Positions 1 to 10,789 of a stretch of DNA of 64,000 nt are shown piece after piece. How positions within the stretch are numbered: the first letter of the stretch is position 1; every line of letters starts with the position of its first letter. The stretch lies in assembly GCF_032062135.1 (NCBI RefSeq), contig NC_092859.1, positions 51,222,867 to 51,286,866 on the forward strand. Direction: 5' to 3'. The stretch comes from Pyxicephalus adspersus (lineage: Eukaryota; Chordata; Amphibia; Anura; Pyxicephalidae). The notes under the pieces were generated by a model, which saw nothing but the letters and a program-made list of their open reading frames with translations, did not search any database and had not been told where the DNA came from. The position numbers were made by a program, and so were the translations under genes.

Positions 1-776
1 AGCTCCTGGCTTTGAGCTCAACAATCATGTATTTTTTCTGTTCTCACCAACGTCATTGTGCACTGATATTTCTGTTGCATAATATATTATTAAAACTCCA
101 AGAGTGAAAGCATTGTGCTATTGATGGAACTAGGAAATTCAAAGCAAAAACTGAAGTGTTTCATTGCCTGGCCTATAGAAAACCTCACTTTGTAATATTG
201 ATTCTAAAGGACAACTATAGCCAAAATCATTTTATGTAATATCCTACTACAGATTTCCAAAGTGTTGTATTGTGTAATTTTGCCTATGAACTAATTTTCA
301 TGAATTATCCAGACTAAACAATTTGTGCTCACTCAAATTATATAGTGAATGTTGTTCATCCTATATGGTATAAGCTTTGAACCTTCAATCATTTACAATA
401 AGTTCACTTTTATAAGTGCTGATTAACACACAGAAATGTGAACTGCAACAAGGGATGAGCCAGCTTTACTTAGGTAAAAAGCCAACTGCACAAACTATTG
501 CAGCTGCACAACTCTGTTTGATCATACAGGTAACTGGTGGCTTGCTTAAATCTCACCTAGCCTAAATCATTCCTGATGTAGCAATACCATACAAACATTT
601 CATGGTGCCTGTAGGTACCAATGCCAGCTTTAAAAGGACTGTTTACCTAGGAATAGGCTGTGTGTAAGCATAAACTCCTGATGTAGTGCATGGTAACCCC
701 TTGCTCTTCAGCTGCCAAATGCCAAGGCCTCCATGTCCAAGGGGGGTAAAGTCATAAAGGGTCTAACACTAATGTC
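1..776. other. Intergenic, nothing recognised
   Basis: AT-rich sequence with no long open frame and no repeat I recognise until the hairpin that starts at 777. Confidence 0.5.
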
Positions 777-845
777 ATTCATAGTCTAACACTGTATAGG
801 CTGTGCTTAAGCCCAGCACAGCCTATACAGTGTTAGACTATGAAT
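777..845. repeat. Perfect 31-bp inverted repeat (hairpin)
   Basis: The left arm (777-807) and right arm (815-845) are exact reverse complements over 31 nt, with a 7-nt loop (808-814). The arms contain CTGTATAGGCTGTGCT and its complement. Part of the arm motif (GTCTAACACT) also occurs just upstream at about 761. It could be a small foldback element, a hairpin transcript, or a local inverted duplication made during replication or assembly. Confidence 0.85.
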
Positions 846-1059
846 TCCTATAGGGAGCTACCTATAAAGGAACAAAAAGGCTGTTCACCAGACAAAACAA
901 GCATTAATTATATACAAATAATGCCCTATTTCAGTTTCCTCGTGTATTCATTAAGCCAAATCCATTACAAGAAATTTGTCTGTTTTGTTAATTTGTTATT
1001 CACGATTTATTAGGTATTCCACATATATGTAAAATAGAATGGGTGCATCGTCTGGGTCC

Positions 1060-1400
1060 TTTTTGAAATGAAATCAAAAAGGCGAGACCTGTAATAGCAA
1101 AATATCTGGATTTTACAAAGTGTACTTTGATTTTTCAAACATATGAAGCTAAACGAACTTTAATTCTGGATGGACACTCCTTGGTAATTTTTGCAGATTA
1201 TTCATCTAAAATATCACGTAAACGTAAAAGTTTCAGTATAATTTGTTCAGATCTTTATCATCATGGGATCCGATTTACACTAACATATCCGGCTACTTTG
1301 CACATTAAAGATCAGCAAGGGCAGAACCATGCTTTTACATCAATTTAAGAGGCAAATGAGTATAATAAAGATTTAAAGCGGGTAAATCTGGAAAAAAGCA
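1060..1400 (+). pseudogene. L1-like LINE ORF1, C-terminal fragment
   Basis: The translation reads like the C-terminal domain of L1 ORF1p, the RNA-binding chaperone of LINEs. It has an ARxK-like start (YEAKRT), then FADYSSKISRKRKSF, and the family's YPATL motif before a glycine-containing loop and FTSI. The frame is open from about 1127 to 1348, but the N-terminal coiled coil and start are not visible. It lies about 730 nt upstream of an ORF2 start on the same strand, as expected within one LINE. Assignment is by motif pattern only. Confidence 0.6.
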
Positions 1401-2132
1401 CAAGTTGAATCACAGGAAGATATACCTCTCTCTCAAACCTCTAAAATATCTACAGAAGTAGAGGCCAAACATCAAAGATTGATGGACAGAGCTACCTCCC
1501 GCAAACAATTAGGACATAATTCAGAAATAAAGTCTTTAAAATAGAAGGGAACACCTTATTAGAAGAAAATATGTAAATTTTATGCTATAATATTGAAGTG
1601 TCTATGTCAAAAGAAAAATTATTATATACGACCAGTGTATTTTAATGTAACTCTATATATATTCAAGCTAATGTAAGTAAGTGAAGATTGATGGTATATT
1701 AGTTATGTGATATTACATTTTTTGTGGGTATCTTGCTGCAAATGTTTTATAAATGCTATGGCGAGTGCTCTTATATGTATATAGAAATGCCTAAGGGATT
1801 TTTGGGGGCCTTTAATATGCAAATTATGATTTTGTTTAATGGTGGATATTTCTATGAGGAAAAAAGGAAGTCCATTAGATAGATTTTGTATGTTTGTATG
1901 TTTATGAATTATGTTAATAGCATCATTTGGGTAAGGTTTTATGTGTTTTTTTCACTGTTTCATACCATTGCCTAGGAAATTTTTTAAAGTCAATCAAAGA
2001 TAGATGTCTTTAGACACTACTTGCATTGTTTATATTGGTCATTTGAGAATAAGATATGTGAACAGATATACATACGAAATGTGAGAGAATATAATATAGA
2101 GGATAGAATATACATTGGGATACACTCATTTT

Positions 2133-3663
2133 ATGAAAATAGTCTCATGGAATGTTAAGGGGTTAAGATTCCCACATAAAAGAATGGCTATATTAAGACA
2201 CCTAAAAAAATTATGTGCTGATGTAGCACTACTACAGGAGACACATTTAGACACCATAGATTTTCATAGAATGAGGAAAATATAGGTGGGAGAGAGGGAT
2301 GGGTAACCAGCTTTCAGGCGAAAAGCAGCAGTATTGATGTTCTTGAATAAGCAGATCCAATATACAACGCTATCATGTTCCTCAGATCAAGAAGGTAGAA
2401 TAGCAAGGTTGGTACTGGAAGTAGCTGATAAGAAACATTCTATTTATAATATTTATGCTCCTAACGCTCCAACCTTGCAATTCTTTTAAATGATATCTTC
2501 ATGGTTTTTACAAGATCAAAATCAAATAAATTACTTGGTGGCGATTTCAATATGATTTTGAATCTTAGAGAAGATAAAACACTGAAAATTTCAGTGGATA
2601 GGTTGCAGAGACAAACCTTAGCACATAGTAATGAAGCAACGTATTTAACGGACTTTGTACAATCCATGGGTTTACATGATATATGGAGGGAGAGATACCC
2701 GATTGAAAAGCAATATAGCTTTTATTCACATGTACATGCTTCTCATTCATCATTAGATTTTTTCTTTTGCTCCATGCCACTACATTCTTTGATTAACCGC
2801 CCTGAAATTAGTACAATGGTAATTTCAGATCATGCTCCAATTTTGCTAGATGTCATAGATATGATACCTAAGGGAGATACTTACCTATGACGATTTCCCC
2901 TTTTATTTATATAAGGAACCAGAGTTCCGGGCAGAAATACAAACTGCTTGGAATGATTTTAAGATAAATATTACAAACATGTATCACATTTAGCAAATAA
3001 AATGTTGAAGGATGAGTGGTCCCCAGTTCTGTATGAGTTTACAATAACATGCGGATTTCGGGTAATTATTTTCATACGGACAAAGAAGCCTACAAGTTTT
3101 GCCAAAAACGGATAGAAATTCTACGTTGTTAGAATCATTTAGGCCAATTTCATTGATAAATGTGGATGTGAAAAATTTGTTGAAAATCATGGCTGAACGG
3201 CTGGCTTCAATACTACCACAGTTAATATCCCCTTCCCAAATGGGATTTGTGCGGGGACGCACAGCAGTGACAAATATCCGGAAAGTACTGGCAGTCTTGG
3301 AAATTTCCAAAATACAGCTGGACAATGATATCGCAATTTTGGGGATCGACGCTGAAAAAGCGTTCGACAATGATAGTATAAAATGGTTGTTTAAAGATCT
3401 GCAAAAAGTTGCTTTTAATGGTGCATATCTGCAATTGATACACAATATATATTCCTCACCTAAAGCATGAATACACACACCAGGATATATATCAGATACA
3501 TTTGATATTCAAAAAGGCACACAACAGGAATGCCCATTGTCACCTTTGCTTTTTAATTTAGCCTTGGAACCTTTAGCAAGTACGATTGAGGTGACATCTG
3601 AATTTCATGAGGTAAAGATAGGGAAACAAGAAATAAAAGCTGCTTATTTTGCATATGATATTT
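2133..3663 (+). pseudogene. L1-like LINE ORF2: AP endonuclease and N-terminal half of reverse transcriptase
   Basis: An ATG at 2133 opens MKIVSWNVKG, the first motif of the apurinic-type endonuclease that nicks target DNA for LINE retrotransposition. It is followed by LLQETH, NIYAPN, GGDFN (about 2540) and SDHAP (about 2829), the full set of family motifs in order. A segment between endonuclease and RT is missing or scrambled (about 2890-3095). RT motifs resume at 3099 with FRPISLIN, QMGFVRGR, DAEKAFD and PLSPLLFNLALEP. Stops and frameshifts are present. The catalytic box reads FAYD rather than the usual FADD, and the LINE sequence ends within a few codons of it. The C-terminal remainder of a similar ORF2 lies at 8041-9365. 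Confidence 0.8.
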
Positions 3664-3664
3664 T

Positions 3665-3956
3665 GGGGGCTCAAGCTTCTGTCTCCAAGCGCCCAGCGCA
3701 CGCCGGGTGCGAGCCGCTCTGAGGACAGTGACAGGTGGGGAGTTTGACTGGGGCGGTACACCTGTTAAAAGGTAACGCAGGTGTCCTAAGGCAAGCTCAA
3801 AGAGGACAGAAACCTCCCATGGAGCAGAAGGGCAAAAGCTCGCTTGATCTTGATTTTCAGCATGAATACATACCGTGAAAGTGGGTCCTCTTAATCCTTC
3901 CCATTTTTGGATTAGGAGCAGGAGGTGTCAGAAAATTTACCACAGGGATAACTGGC
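3665..3956 (+). pseudogene. 28S rRNA fragment (domain V region)
   Basis: About 290 nt match the sense strand of vertebrate 28S rRNA around the peptidyl-transferase region: CAGGTGGGGAGTTTGACTGG, GGCGGTACACCTG, GGTAACGCAGGTGTCCTAAG, GGACAGAAACCTCCC, GGAGCAGAAGGGCAAAAGCT and CAGGAGGTGTCAGAAAA, in the right order and spacing. Scattered substitutions, many of the C-to-T or G-to-A kind, mark it as a non-functional copy. It is joined upstream to LINE reverse-transcriptase sequence and downstream to the minisatellite of a hAT block, with no rDNA on either side. The match is from memory of the 28S sequence, but the conserved blocks are unmistakable. Confidence 0.93.
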
Positions 3957-4425
3957 CACAGAGTGGCACAATGGCAGAGTCTGGAGGTGGCGGCAGCAAC
4001 AGGAGGCTACAGAGTGGCACAATGACAGAGTCTGGAGGTGGCGGCAGCATCAGGAGGATACCACAGACTGGCAAGGTGACATAGTGTGCAGATGGCAGCA
4101 GCATCAGGATTTTAAGAATGAATACAGACCCGGAGGTGGTGGCAGCATCAGTAGGCCACAGAGTGGCACAATGACATAGTGTGCAGGTGGCGGCAGCATC
4201 AGTAGGCCACAGAGAGTGTGGAAATGGCAGCAGCAGCATAAGGAGACCACAGAGCGGCAAGGTGATATAGTGTGGAGATGGCAGCAGCAGCATCAGGAGA
4301 CTACAGAGCGCCAAGGTGACATAGTGTGGAGATGGCAGCAGCAGCATCAGGAGACCACAGAGCGGCAAGGTGACATAGTGTGGAGATGGCAGCAGCAGCA
4401 TCAGGAGACTACAAAGTGACCCGGT
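3957..4425. repeat. Minisatellite, approximately 54-bp unit
   Basis: Tandem copies of a unit containing GTGTGGAGATGGCAGCAGCA and CAGGAGACYACAGAGCGSCAA. The best copies begin at about 4253, 4307 and 4361, exactly 54 nt apart. More diverged copies extend back to about 3957. Because 54 is a multiple of three, one frame stays open (18-residue repeats rich in Trp and Gln), which is not evidence of coding. It abuts the 28S fragment on the left and the 3' side of the hAT transposase on the right. Confidence 0.85.
4108..4133 (+). repeat. Possible second short 28S-like segment inside the minisatellite
   Basis: Twenty-six nt containing GAATACAGACC resemble the 28S stretch that also occurs, more diverged, at about 3851-3876. 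The match is short and could be chance. Confidence 0.3.
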
Positions 4426-4599
4426 GACAGACTGGGGCGGTGGGTGGCAATACCAGTACCCGCTGACAAAGGTGGGTGAAAGAAGGAGCACTTGGCATCT
4501 GATGTGTGGCATCAGGCGGGTGGCAGCATCAGAGTAGTAGCTGAGGCAGGTAGCCAGAAGAAACCTGTCTCTTTTGTCAAGGTTTGGGTCAGGCGCCAT

Positions 4600-6939
4600 G
4601 GATCATCTAATCAGATGCATCAGGCATTGGTGGGTGGAAATCCTGGCTGATCCACGCCTGATTCATCTGGACAAAGGTCAGTCTCTCCACATTTTGGGTG
4701 GACAGGCTTCTTCTTGGGGTAACTATGGCCCCCCCCCCGCACTAAACACCCGCTCTGATGCCACACTACTGGCCGGGCAGGACAGCTTTTCCAGGGCAAA
4801 CTCGGCCAGTTGCAGCCACAAATCAAGTTTGGCTGCCCAGTAGTCCAGCCGATCTTCAATGACGGCTGGCAGGGTGCACTCCAAGTATGCCACCACCTGC
4901 TGGTTCAGGTTCTGCTCTGTCTAGCTGCTGGTTAGTAGTTTCTGCACTATGCGGGTGTAGAAAGCTGCTCATCAGCAACTCTAGACTCAGGCTGCTGCTG
5001 ATGGAGCTGGTACTGCTCCACAGCAGCCATGGCAATGGAACGTGAGTGCAAAGGGCCTCCCCGGTCAGACCTGCGAGAGGATGGACGATGGCGCAGATAG
5101 GCAGCAGCCAACTGACTACAAAGGATGTCTCTGTAGTAGTTCAGTTTGTCCTCCCTCTCAGTGGGTTTAAAAAAGGCCCCCATTTTGGACCGGTAGCGAG
5201 GGTTTACCAAGGTGAAAAGCCAGAAGTCATCCCTCTGCCGAATCGTGACAATTCAGCTGTCACTGCGCAAGCAAGTGAGCATGCAGCGGGCCATTTCTGC
5301 AAGTGACTCGGAGGGACTCCCTGCTTCTATCTCCACTGCATACTGCCACGGTGTGTCTGGGTCCTCTACCTCGTCCTCTTCATCTCCCTCTTGCTCCTCT
5401 GGCTGCTCCTGCTCCTCCTCTCCTTTCACCTGAGTAGAAAAACTACCCATTTCGCTATAAATTGCCTTTGATCCAATGTCCTCCTCCTCCAGTTCAGCCC
5501 CCACAAGGCTCATGTGGCCGTGAGATCTAGGCGACACGTCTCCAGTCCCCTGACCAGCCGGATTTACCAGCATCTGTTCCAGGACATGAAGTAGTGGAAT
5601 GACGTTGTTCATCGCGTAGTCCTGGCGACTGCCATATAACGTGGGAGTACTCCTATCCGCTTGGATCATCAAGAATTCCTTGATGGCCTTTCTCTGTGTG
5701 TATAGTTGGTCCAAAATATGGAGGGTAGAATTCCAATAGGTGGAAACGTCACATATCAGCCTATGTTGGGGGATGCCGTTCTGCCGCTGCAGCTCAGGGA
5801 GGTTGTGCTTTGCGGTTGAAGTGCATGCAAAGTTTCCTGGCCATTTTTATGATGTCTTGCAGATGGGTGGAAGACTTCAGGAACTGCTCCCAGGCCACTT
5901 TATGGTGACGCTGCATATGTTGACGCAGGGCCGTGGTGCCAACATTGGCACCCTGGCCACTCTTCACCTTCTGCCCACAAATTTTACATATGGCCATGTT
6001 AACCTCCTCTGGCGGCTTAACAAAAAACTGCCACACCGCCAAGTAGGTGATTTTCCCCCCAACACTCCACACTGACTGACTGCTACCGCCGCTGCCTCCG
6101 TGAACCCCTGCACCACTACTACCCGGGCAGGTAGGCTGCTGCGAAGCAGGTGGTTTACCCTGGGCATGTTTGGCTCCTGACCTCCCACTGCTGCCACCCT
6201 GCTGACCACCAGCCATGCTACCACCTTGCTGGCTCAGCCGCTGCCTCACGGGCAAGCTGCCACCCTCTTCTCCTGATGATGATGAAGCCCCTTCTTCAAC
6301 CCGCTCCCAAGTGCGATCGGCTTCATCAACGTCGAGTAGTGTATGCACGTCACTGATGTCCTCCTCAACGGTCTCTGGGTCAGGAGCCTGACCGCTCGCA
6401 ACACCACCTCCCACATCACTCTCCTCATCACTACTTGCCCGCCTAGTGGAAAAAGCGGCGGATGTCTTCTCCAGATCTTGGCTGGGCAGTAGCTGCTGAC
6501 TGTCCTCTACTAACTAGTCCTCGCTGTATAGTGGAGCTGAGCCCATAGCAAACAATACTTCTGTGGCTGAGGGAACAGCAAAGGACAGAGGCAAGTTGAG
6601 GACAGGTGAGGGCACAGGGTCTGCTCCCAGGCCATGCCAACTAAGAGTTGTGTCTGACGAACCCAACGACTGTCGCCTGGGGGTGTCTGATGTCACTTGG
6701 GATGAAGTGGATGACCGAGTTAACCAATCAAGAATAGCTGGGTTGCTGGTCAAGACACGACTGCTAGATGACACCGGGAGCTCAGGCCTCTTGCTGCGAC
6801 TCCTGCTGACACGCCCCCTTACTCTGCTGCGACCTCTGCCTGCGCCAGAAACATTTAGGCCTCTGCCACTCCTCTGTGCATGGCCTGCCACTTCTCTGTC
6901 TGACATACTTTTACTTGAACTAAATACATTTAAAGCCAA
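4600..6939 (-). pseudogene. hAT-family transposase with BED zinc finger, broken
   Basis: Reading the - strand, the protein starts at about 6906 (MSDREVAGH). A basic Ser/Arg-rich region follows, then a TAG stop at 6514-6516 after which the same frame continues to 5794. That segment ends with a BED zinc finger (CKICGQ ... LRQHMQRHH, about 6000-5880). After a frameshift come CDVSTYWNST (about 5755), a Glu-rich stretch, then VNPRYRSKMGAFF and LCSQLAAA (about 5210-5100). The hAT dimerisation domain follows in shifted frames (about 4850-4620), with the SCPASSVASERVFS-like segment and VERLTFVQMN. The BED finger is followed almost directly by CDVSTYWNST, so the usual intervening block with the first catalytic Asp is missing. 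No active enzyme is possible. A promoter-side tandem array and a terminal repeat lie to the right. Confidence 0.82.
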
Positions 6940-7144
6940 TTAAAACACACCTAAAAGCGACGAATATATTTTTATTTTTGTACAGAAATAGGCCACTAAA
7001 CGCTTTTAGCACCAATAACTGCAACAGGGAACTGCGTATATATTTTTCTTTTTGTACTCAAATATGTCACTAAATGCTTTCACCACATATAACTGCAGAA
7101 GTGAACTGAGAATATGTTTGTACTTTTATACTGAAATATGTCAC

Positions 7145-7161
7145 TATATATATATATATAT
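7145..7161. repeat. (TA)n microsatellite
   Basis: A run of alternating T and A in the AT-rich stretch between the transposase start and the 98-bp array. Confidence 0.9.
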
Positions 7162-7249
7162 CACGTCAAATTTACACGTGGATGTATATTTTTCTGGATA
7201 TATAAATTGATGGAATAACAGAGCTGTATAATGGGTATTTGGATCCCCA

Positions 7250-7660
7250 AATAATCTTTCCCTGCACTTGTAAATCAGTTTTCTAGCACTGTCCCTAGCG
7301 CCTTCTGACGTCTCTCTCTGCACTAAGATGCTGTGAAATTATCCCTTCCTATCCTTTCCCTGCACTTGTAAATAGCATTTCTAGCACTGTCCCTAGCGCC
7401 TTCTGACGTCTCTCGCTGCACTAAGATGCTGTGAAATGATTCCTCCCTATCCTTTCCCTGCACTTGTAATTTGCTTTTCTAGCACTGTCCCTAGCGCCTT
7501 CTGACGTCTCTAAGATGCTGTGAAATGATTCCTCCCTATCCTTTCCCTGCACTTGTAATTTGCTTTTCTAGCACTGTCCCTAGCGCCTTCTGACGTCTCT
7601 CCCTGTGCTAAGATGCTGTGAAATGATTCCTCCCTATCCTTTACCTGCACTTATAAATCG
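7250..7660. repeat. 98-bp tandem repeat in the hAT 5' region
   Basis: Five copies of a unit containing CCTGCACTTGTAA, CTAGCACTGTCCCTAGCGCC, TTCTGACGTCTCT and AAGATGCTGTGAAATGATTC. The CCTGCACTT anchor recurs at about 7261, 7359, 7457, 7546 and 7644, giving spacings of 98, 98, 89 and 98. The 9-nt shortfall is a clean loss of CCCTGCACT-type sequence in one unit. Each unit has a TGACGTCT near-CRE. Confidence 0.88.
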
Positions 7661-8040
7661 TTTTTTTTGAGTTTTTTTAACACAATCAGGTTTCTCCTAA
7701 CACTCTCCCTAGCGCCTGCACATGTCTCTCCCTGCACTCAGAATGCTGTAAAATGTCTTAATTCAAGATGGCTGAGGCTATTTAAAGAGGTGTGACATCA
7801 CAGGGTTAGCTGGCTGCTGATTAGGTGCATGCATGGCGTTATGGGTCATCCCACCTTCCCAGAGTTTCTTGCCCCATGTCCTCACATGTTTAGCCGCCAA
7901 TTTTGAAAAAATTGCGATCCGTTTCAACGAATCGCGAGGAAATTCAAATTTGTTGCGAATCTCATTTTTTTCTGAAATTCAGATCAAATTCCACTTCGTC
8001 AGCTTCAATTCACTAATCTCTAACCAATATCATTGTTAGG

Positions 8041-9365
8041 CACATGCCAGTTAATAAAAACGGCCTCTTTTGGAAATTGCTCTATCCTGTGAAGACAATA
8101 CCTCTGTTATTAAGGCATAAAGATATACAAATGTTGGATATAGAATTTAGTAATTTTCTTTGGCAAGGTAATAGAGCTAGCATATCGTTAGCTAAATTGA
8201 AATTACCAAAGGAGGAGGGTGGGGCCAATTTTCGCAGCATAAGATTTCACAATCTAGCGTGTCTTACGCGCCATGTAGTAGACTAGCTAATAGATACATC
8301 TAGATATTCCAATGTTGACTTAGAAAGAAATATGGTATTACCATGGGATTTTAAAGCTTTTTTGCATTGCAAAATAAGCCAAATTGCCAGACCATTTGAA
8401 ACATAACTTGCTAATTAAAGATACAGTACTTGCATAGCGAAGGGTTGGGTGTAAAATTAAGTTACCCACAGGTGTGTCCAGATATCTCCCTATTAGTGAA
8501 GATGTGTGGTGTATTTCAAATATGGAAACAAAAAAGGGTTATATTATTGGCAAGATTTATTAGATGAGGATATGCATCAGGTGTTGACATCTCAAGCTCT
8601 TAAAGAGAAAAATAATTTGCCAGCTTGGTCAATTCATCCGTTAAATTATTTGCAAGTGGTATCTTTTTATAAAGCATTGATAAGGCCATACTCCCATGTA
8701 AACCCAATGCAGGGAGGTGTTTTTGAAAGTTTACTTACCCTGTCTCCTTTATCGATATCAAATTTCTATCAAAATTACCAAGGAAATTTTAATAAGTTAT
8801 TGTTTCACACTAATGTAAGACAGTGGCAAAGAGACTACTCGAATGCAGAGTTGGTAGAGCAAATTCTACAAGGTTATTTGACAGTACGGATATGTATGAA
8901 TAATAAAATTTGGAGAGAGACCCAATTTAAAATAATGCATAGAGGGTATAAAGTCATTAGGAAAAAGGAACAAGTTGGGATGGGAAAAAACATATCTATA
9001 TGCCCAAAATGTAGTGAATCACACGATACACTGATACATTATTTGTGGAGTTGCCCAGTGATTAAAATATTTTGGGAAAAAGTATAAGATTTGTAAATAA
9101 AACTACAAATCAATCATTAGTGATAGATTCTATATTGTGTGTTTTTGGCTATTGGAAGCAGGTATGCCCACCTATTGTGGGTACAAAATATAAGGGTTGG
9201 ATCACTATATGTTTATTGGCAGCCAGGAGGGCTATCCTCACGGAATGGATTAATTCAGGTGCACCTACTTTGCAAGGGGTAATCACAATGTTGAAAACAG
9301 TTTTTGATAAAGAAAATTTTGAAGCAGAAAGAGCAGAAGATGCACAAATCACTTGTTTTTTTTAG
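8041..9365 (+). pseudogene. L1-like LINE ORF2, C-terminal part
   Basis: The translation gives the post-RT region of an L1-type ORF2: LLYPVKTIPLLL, then FLWQGNRASISLAKLKLPKEEGG and NLACLTRH. It continues through a long open segment (8506-9087) ending in the cysteine/histidine motif CPKCSESHDTLIHYLWSCP typical of the LINE C-terminus, and SILCVFGYWKQ. Frameshifts occur near 8286 and 9087. Relative to the upstream RT half (ending at 3663), about 130 residues between the catalytic box and the first motif here are absent. The two halves therefore do not join as a simple interruption. Probable 3' UTR runs on to about 9780. Confidence 0.78.
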
Positions 9366-10789
9366 GTGTGGTATAGGTTTATAGAGAAAGTATTTAGTGT
9401 TCAATAAAAAAGGCTTATATATGATTTATAAGATTTAAATATTCTTCTTGGGGTGTTACACATGGTTTTTCTTAATATAAAAATATAGTAATTACAATCA
9501 GTTTAATTTGGGTGTTATCTATAAAGTCACAGTATAAGTTTTTTTGGGCAATGGATTATGGTTCTTATTTGAAATGACCTTTGGATTAGCAACAGTATAA
9601 TTAAAGGAAAATGCAAAGTTTGATGTAACATCTGCTATTTAGCAAAAAGAATAATGTAAATGTCAATGTTAATTTTGAAATACTGAAATTGATACTTATT
9701 GTATGTCTTGTATGTTTTTGCTATATTGTTTCTATATAAAAAAATTATTTATATAAAATGTAACTGTTTTGAACTGAGATTTCATATTCAGGGTTAGAGA
9801 TCTCTAATTTGGGGGATCATTCATGCCAAGAGTAATGCGTGTGCCATGCATAACACACATTTGTAAATGTTGTGGTATGCTGTGTTACTAAAGCCCATTA
9901 GATTTTATTGAGCCCGCATGTAAGAAAAAAGTGATCTATGGAGCCCACATAAACTATATCTAAATCCAAAACTTTTTTAATTGTGGATGGCCTGTGGAAG
10001 GATAAGCAGTGCCATTGTTTACAGCACCATCTGCTGTATTCCTGCCTGCCACTGACCCTGTCCAATGGCCATCAGGAAGACAGAGCGCCGACAGATAGAG
10101 ATGAAGCTGGAGAAAATGTTCAGCTTGATGATATATCAAGGAATCTGCTTGTCACTATTGGGAATCTGTTATTATTGGTGAATCAGCCTGTCACTAGGGA
10201 ACACTGGTGATTCAGTCTATGACTGGCGCATCTAGCATTGGAATCTGGGTCATGATGATATATGCCTATTCTTAAAATACAAATGTCTTTATTTTTGCCC
10301 ACCCTTAGTAAAATCTGCCTGTTCCTAGTATTTTGTTATTAATATTTAGCCGTTCCTTCATTATCTGCAAGTGATTGGGACCTGGCTGTTGCTGTTAAAA
10401 TCTTCTGGTGTTGATAATTGTGAGCTTGTCAGTGTTACTTGGTTTACTTACTTCAACTTGGCCACACCCATACATTGTACTTCCCCTCCCCCCATTACCT
10501 ACATGACAGCATGGTCACATGCCCACATCTCCCTTACCTGTATACTTTGTAATAGGTGTGAGTGACAATAAACCATACCCATTTTGTCATATGACTGTAT
10601 TTTTAATAGCAAAGTATCGCCTGTTGTATTATCTCGTAATAATATGTAATTTTAGGACCAAAACTTTGTTAGTAGGACTTGTAAGGGCAAAGACCACACA
10701 ATGACCTCATCCAGCTCAGATTCAGATTTCTGCAGAAGCTACTGTACGTACTGACATGTTTGAACACCCCTCCCCCAACGTGCTAGCCC
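9366..10789. other. LINE 3' flank and upstream intergenic region of PPP2CA
   Basis: AT-rich sequence up to about 9780 fits a LINE 3' UTR. From there to 10789 I recognise no gene or repeat. Confidence 0.4.

Larger units (their letters stand above)
4600..8022 (-). mobile_element. hAT DNA transposon, degenerate, one terminus visible
   Basis: The element holds the transposase remnant (4600-6939) and ends on the right with a terminal sequence whose - strand begins TAGAGATTAGTG and continues GAAGTGGAATTTGATC, finishing at 8022. About 140 bp of this end are clearly related to a second copy ending at 36134. The opposite terminus is not found: the left side runs into the 54-bp minisatellite and the 28S fragment. 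I therefore cannot confirm a target duplication (ACCAATAT follows the right end). Confidence 0.7.

Noticed and set aside
4216..4419. Protein of 18-residue Trp/Gln-rich repeats
   Set aside because: It is the trivial translation of a 54-bp minisatellite, whose unit length is a multiple of three.
3937..4599. 220-codon - strand frame with LLMLLLPSPHYVT repeats
   Set aside because: Antisense of the minisatellite.
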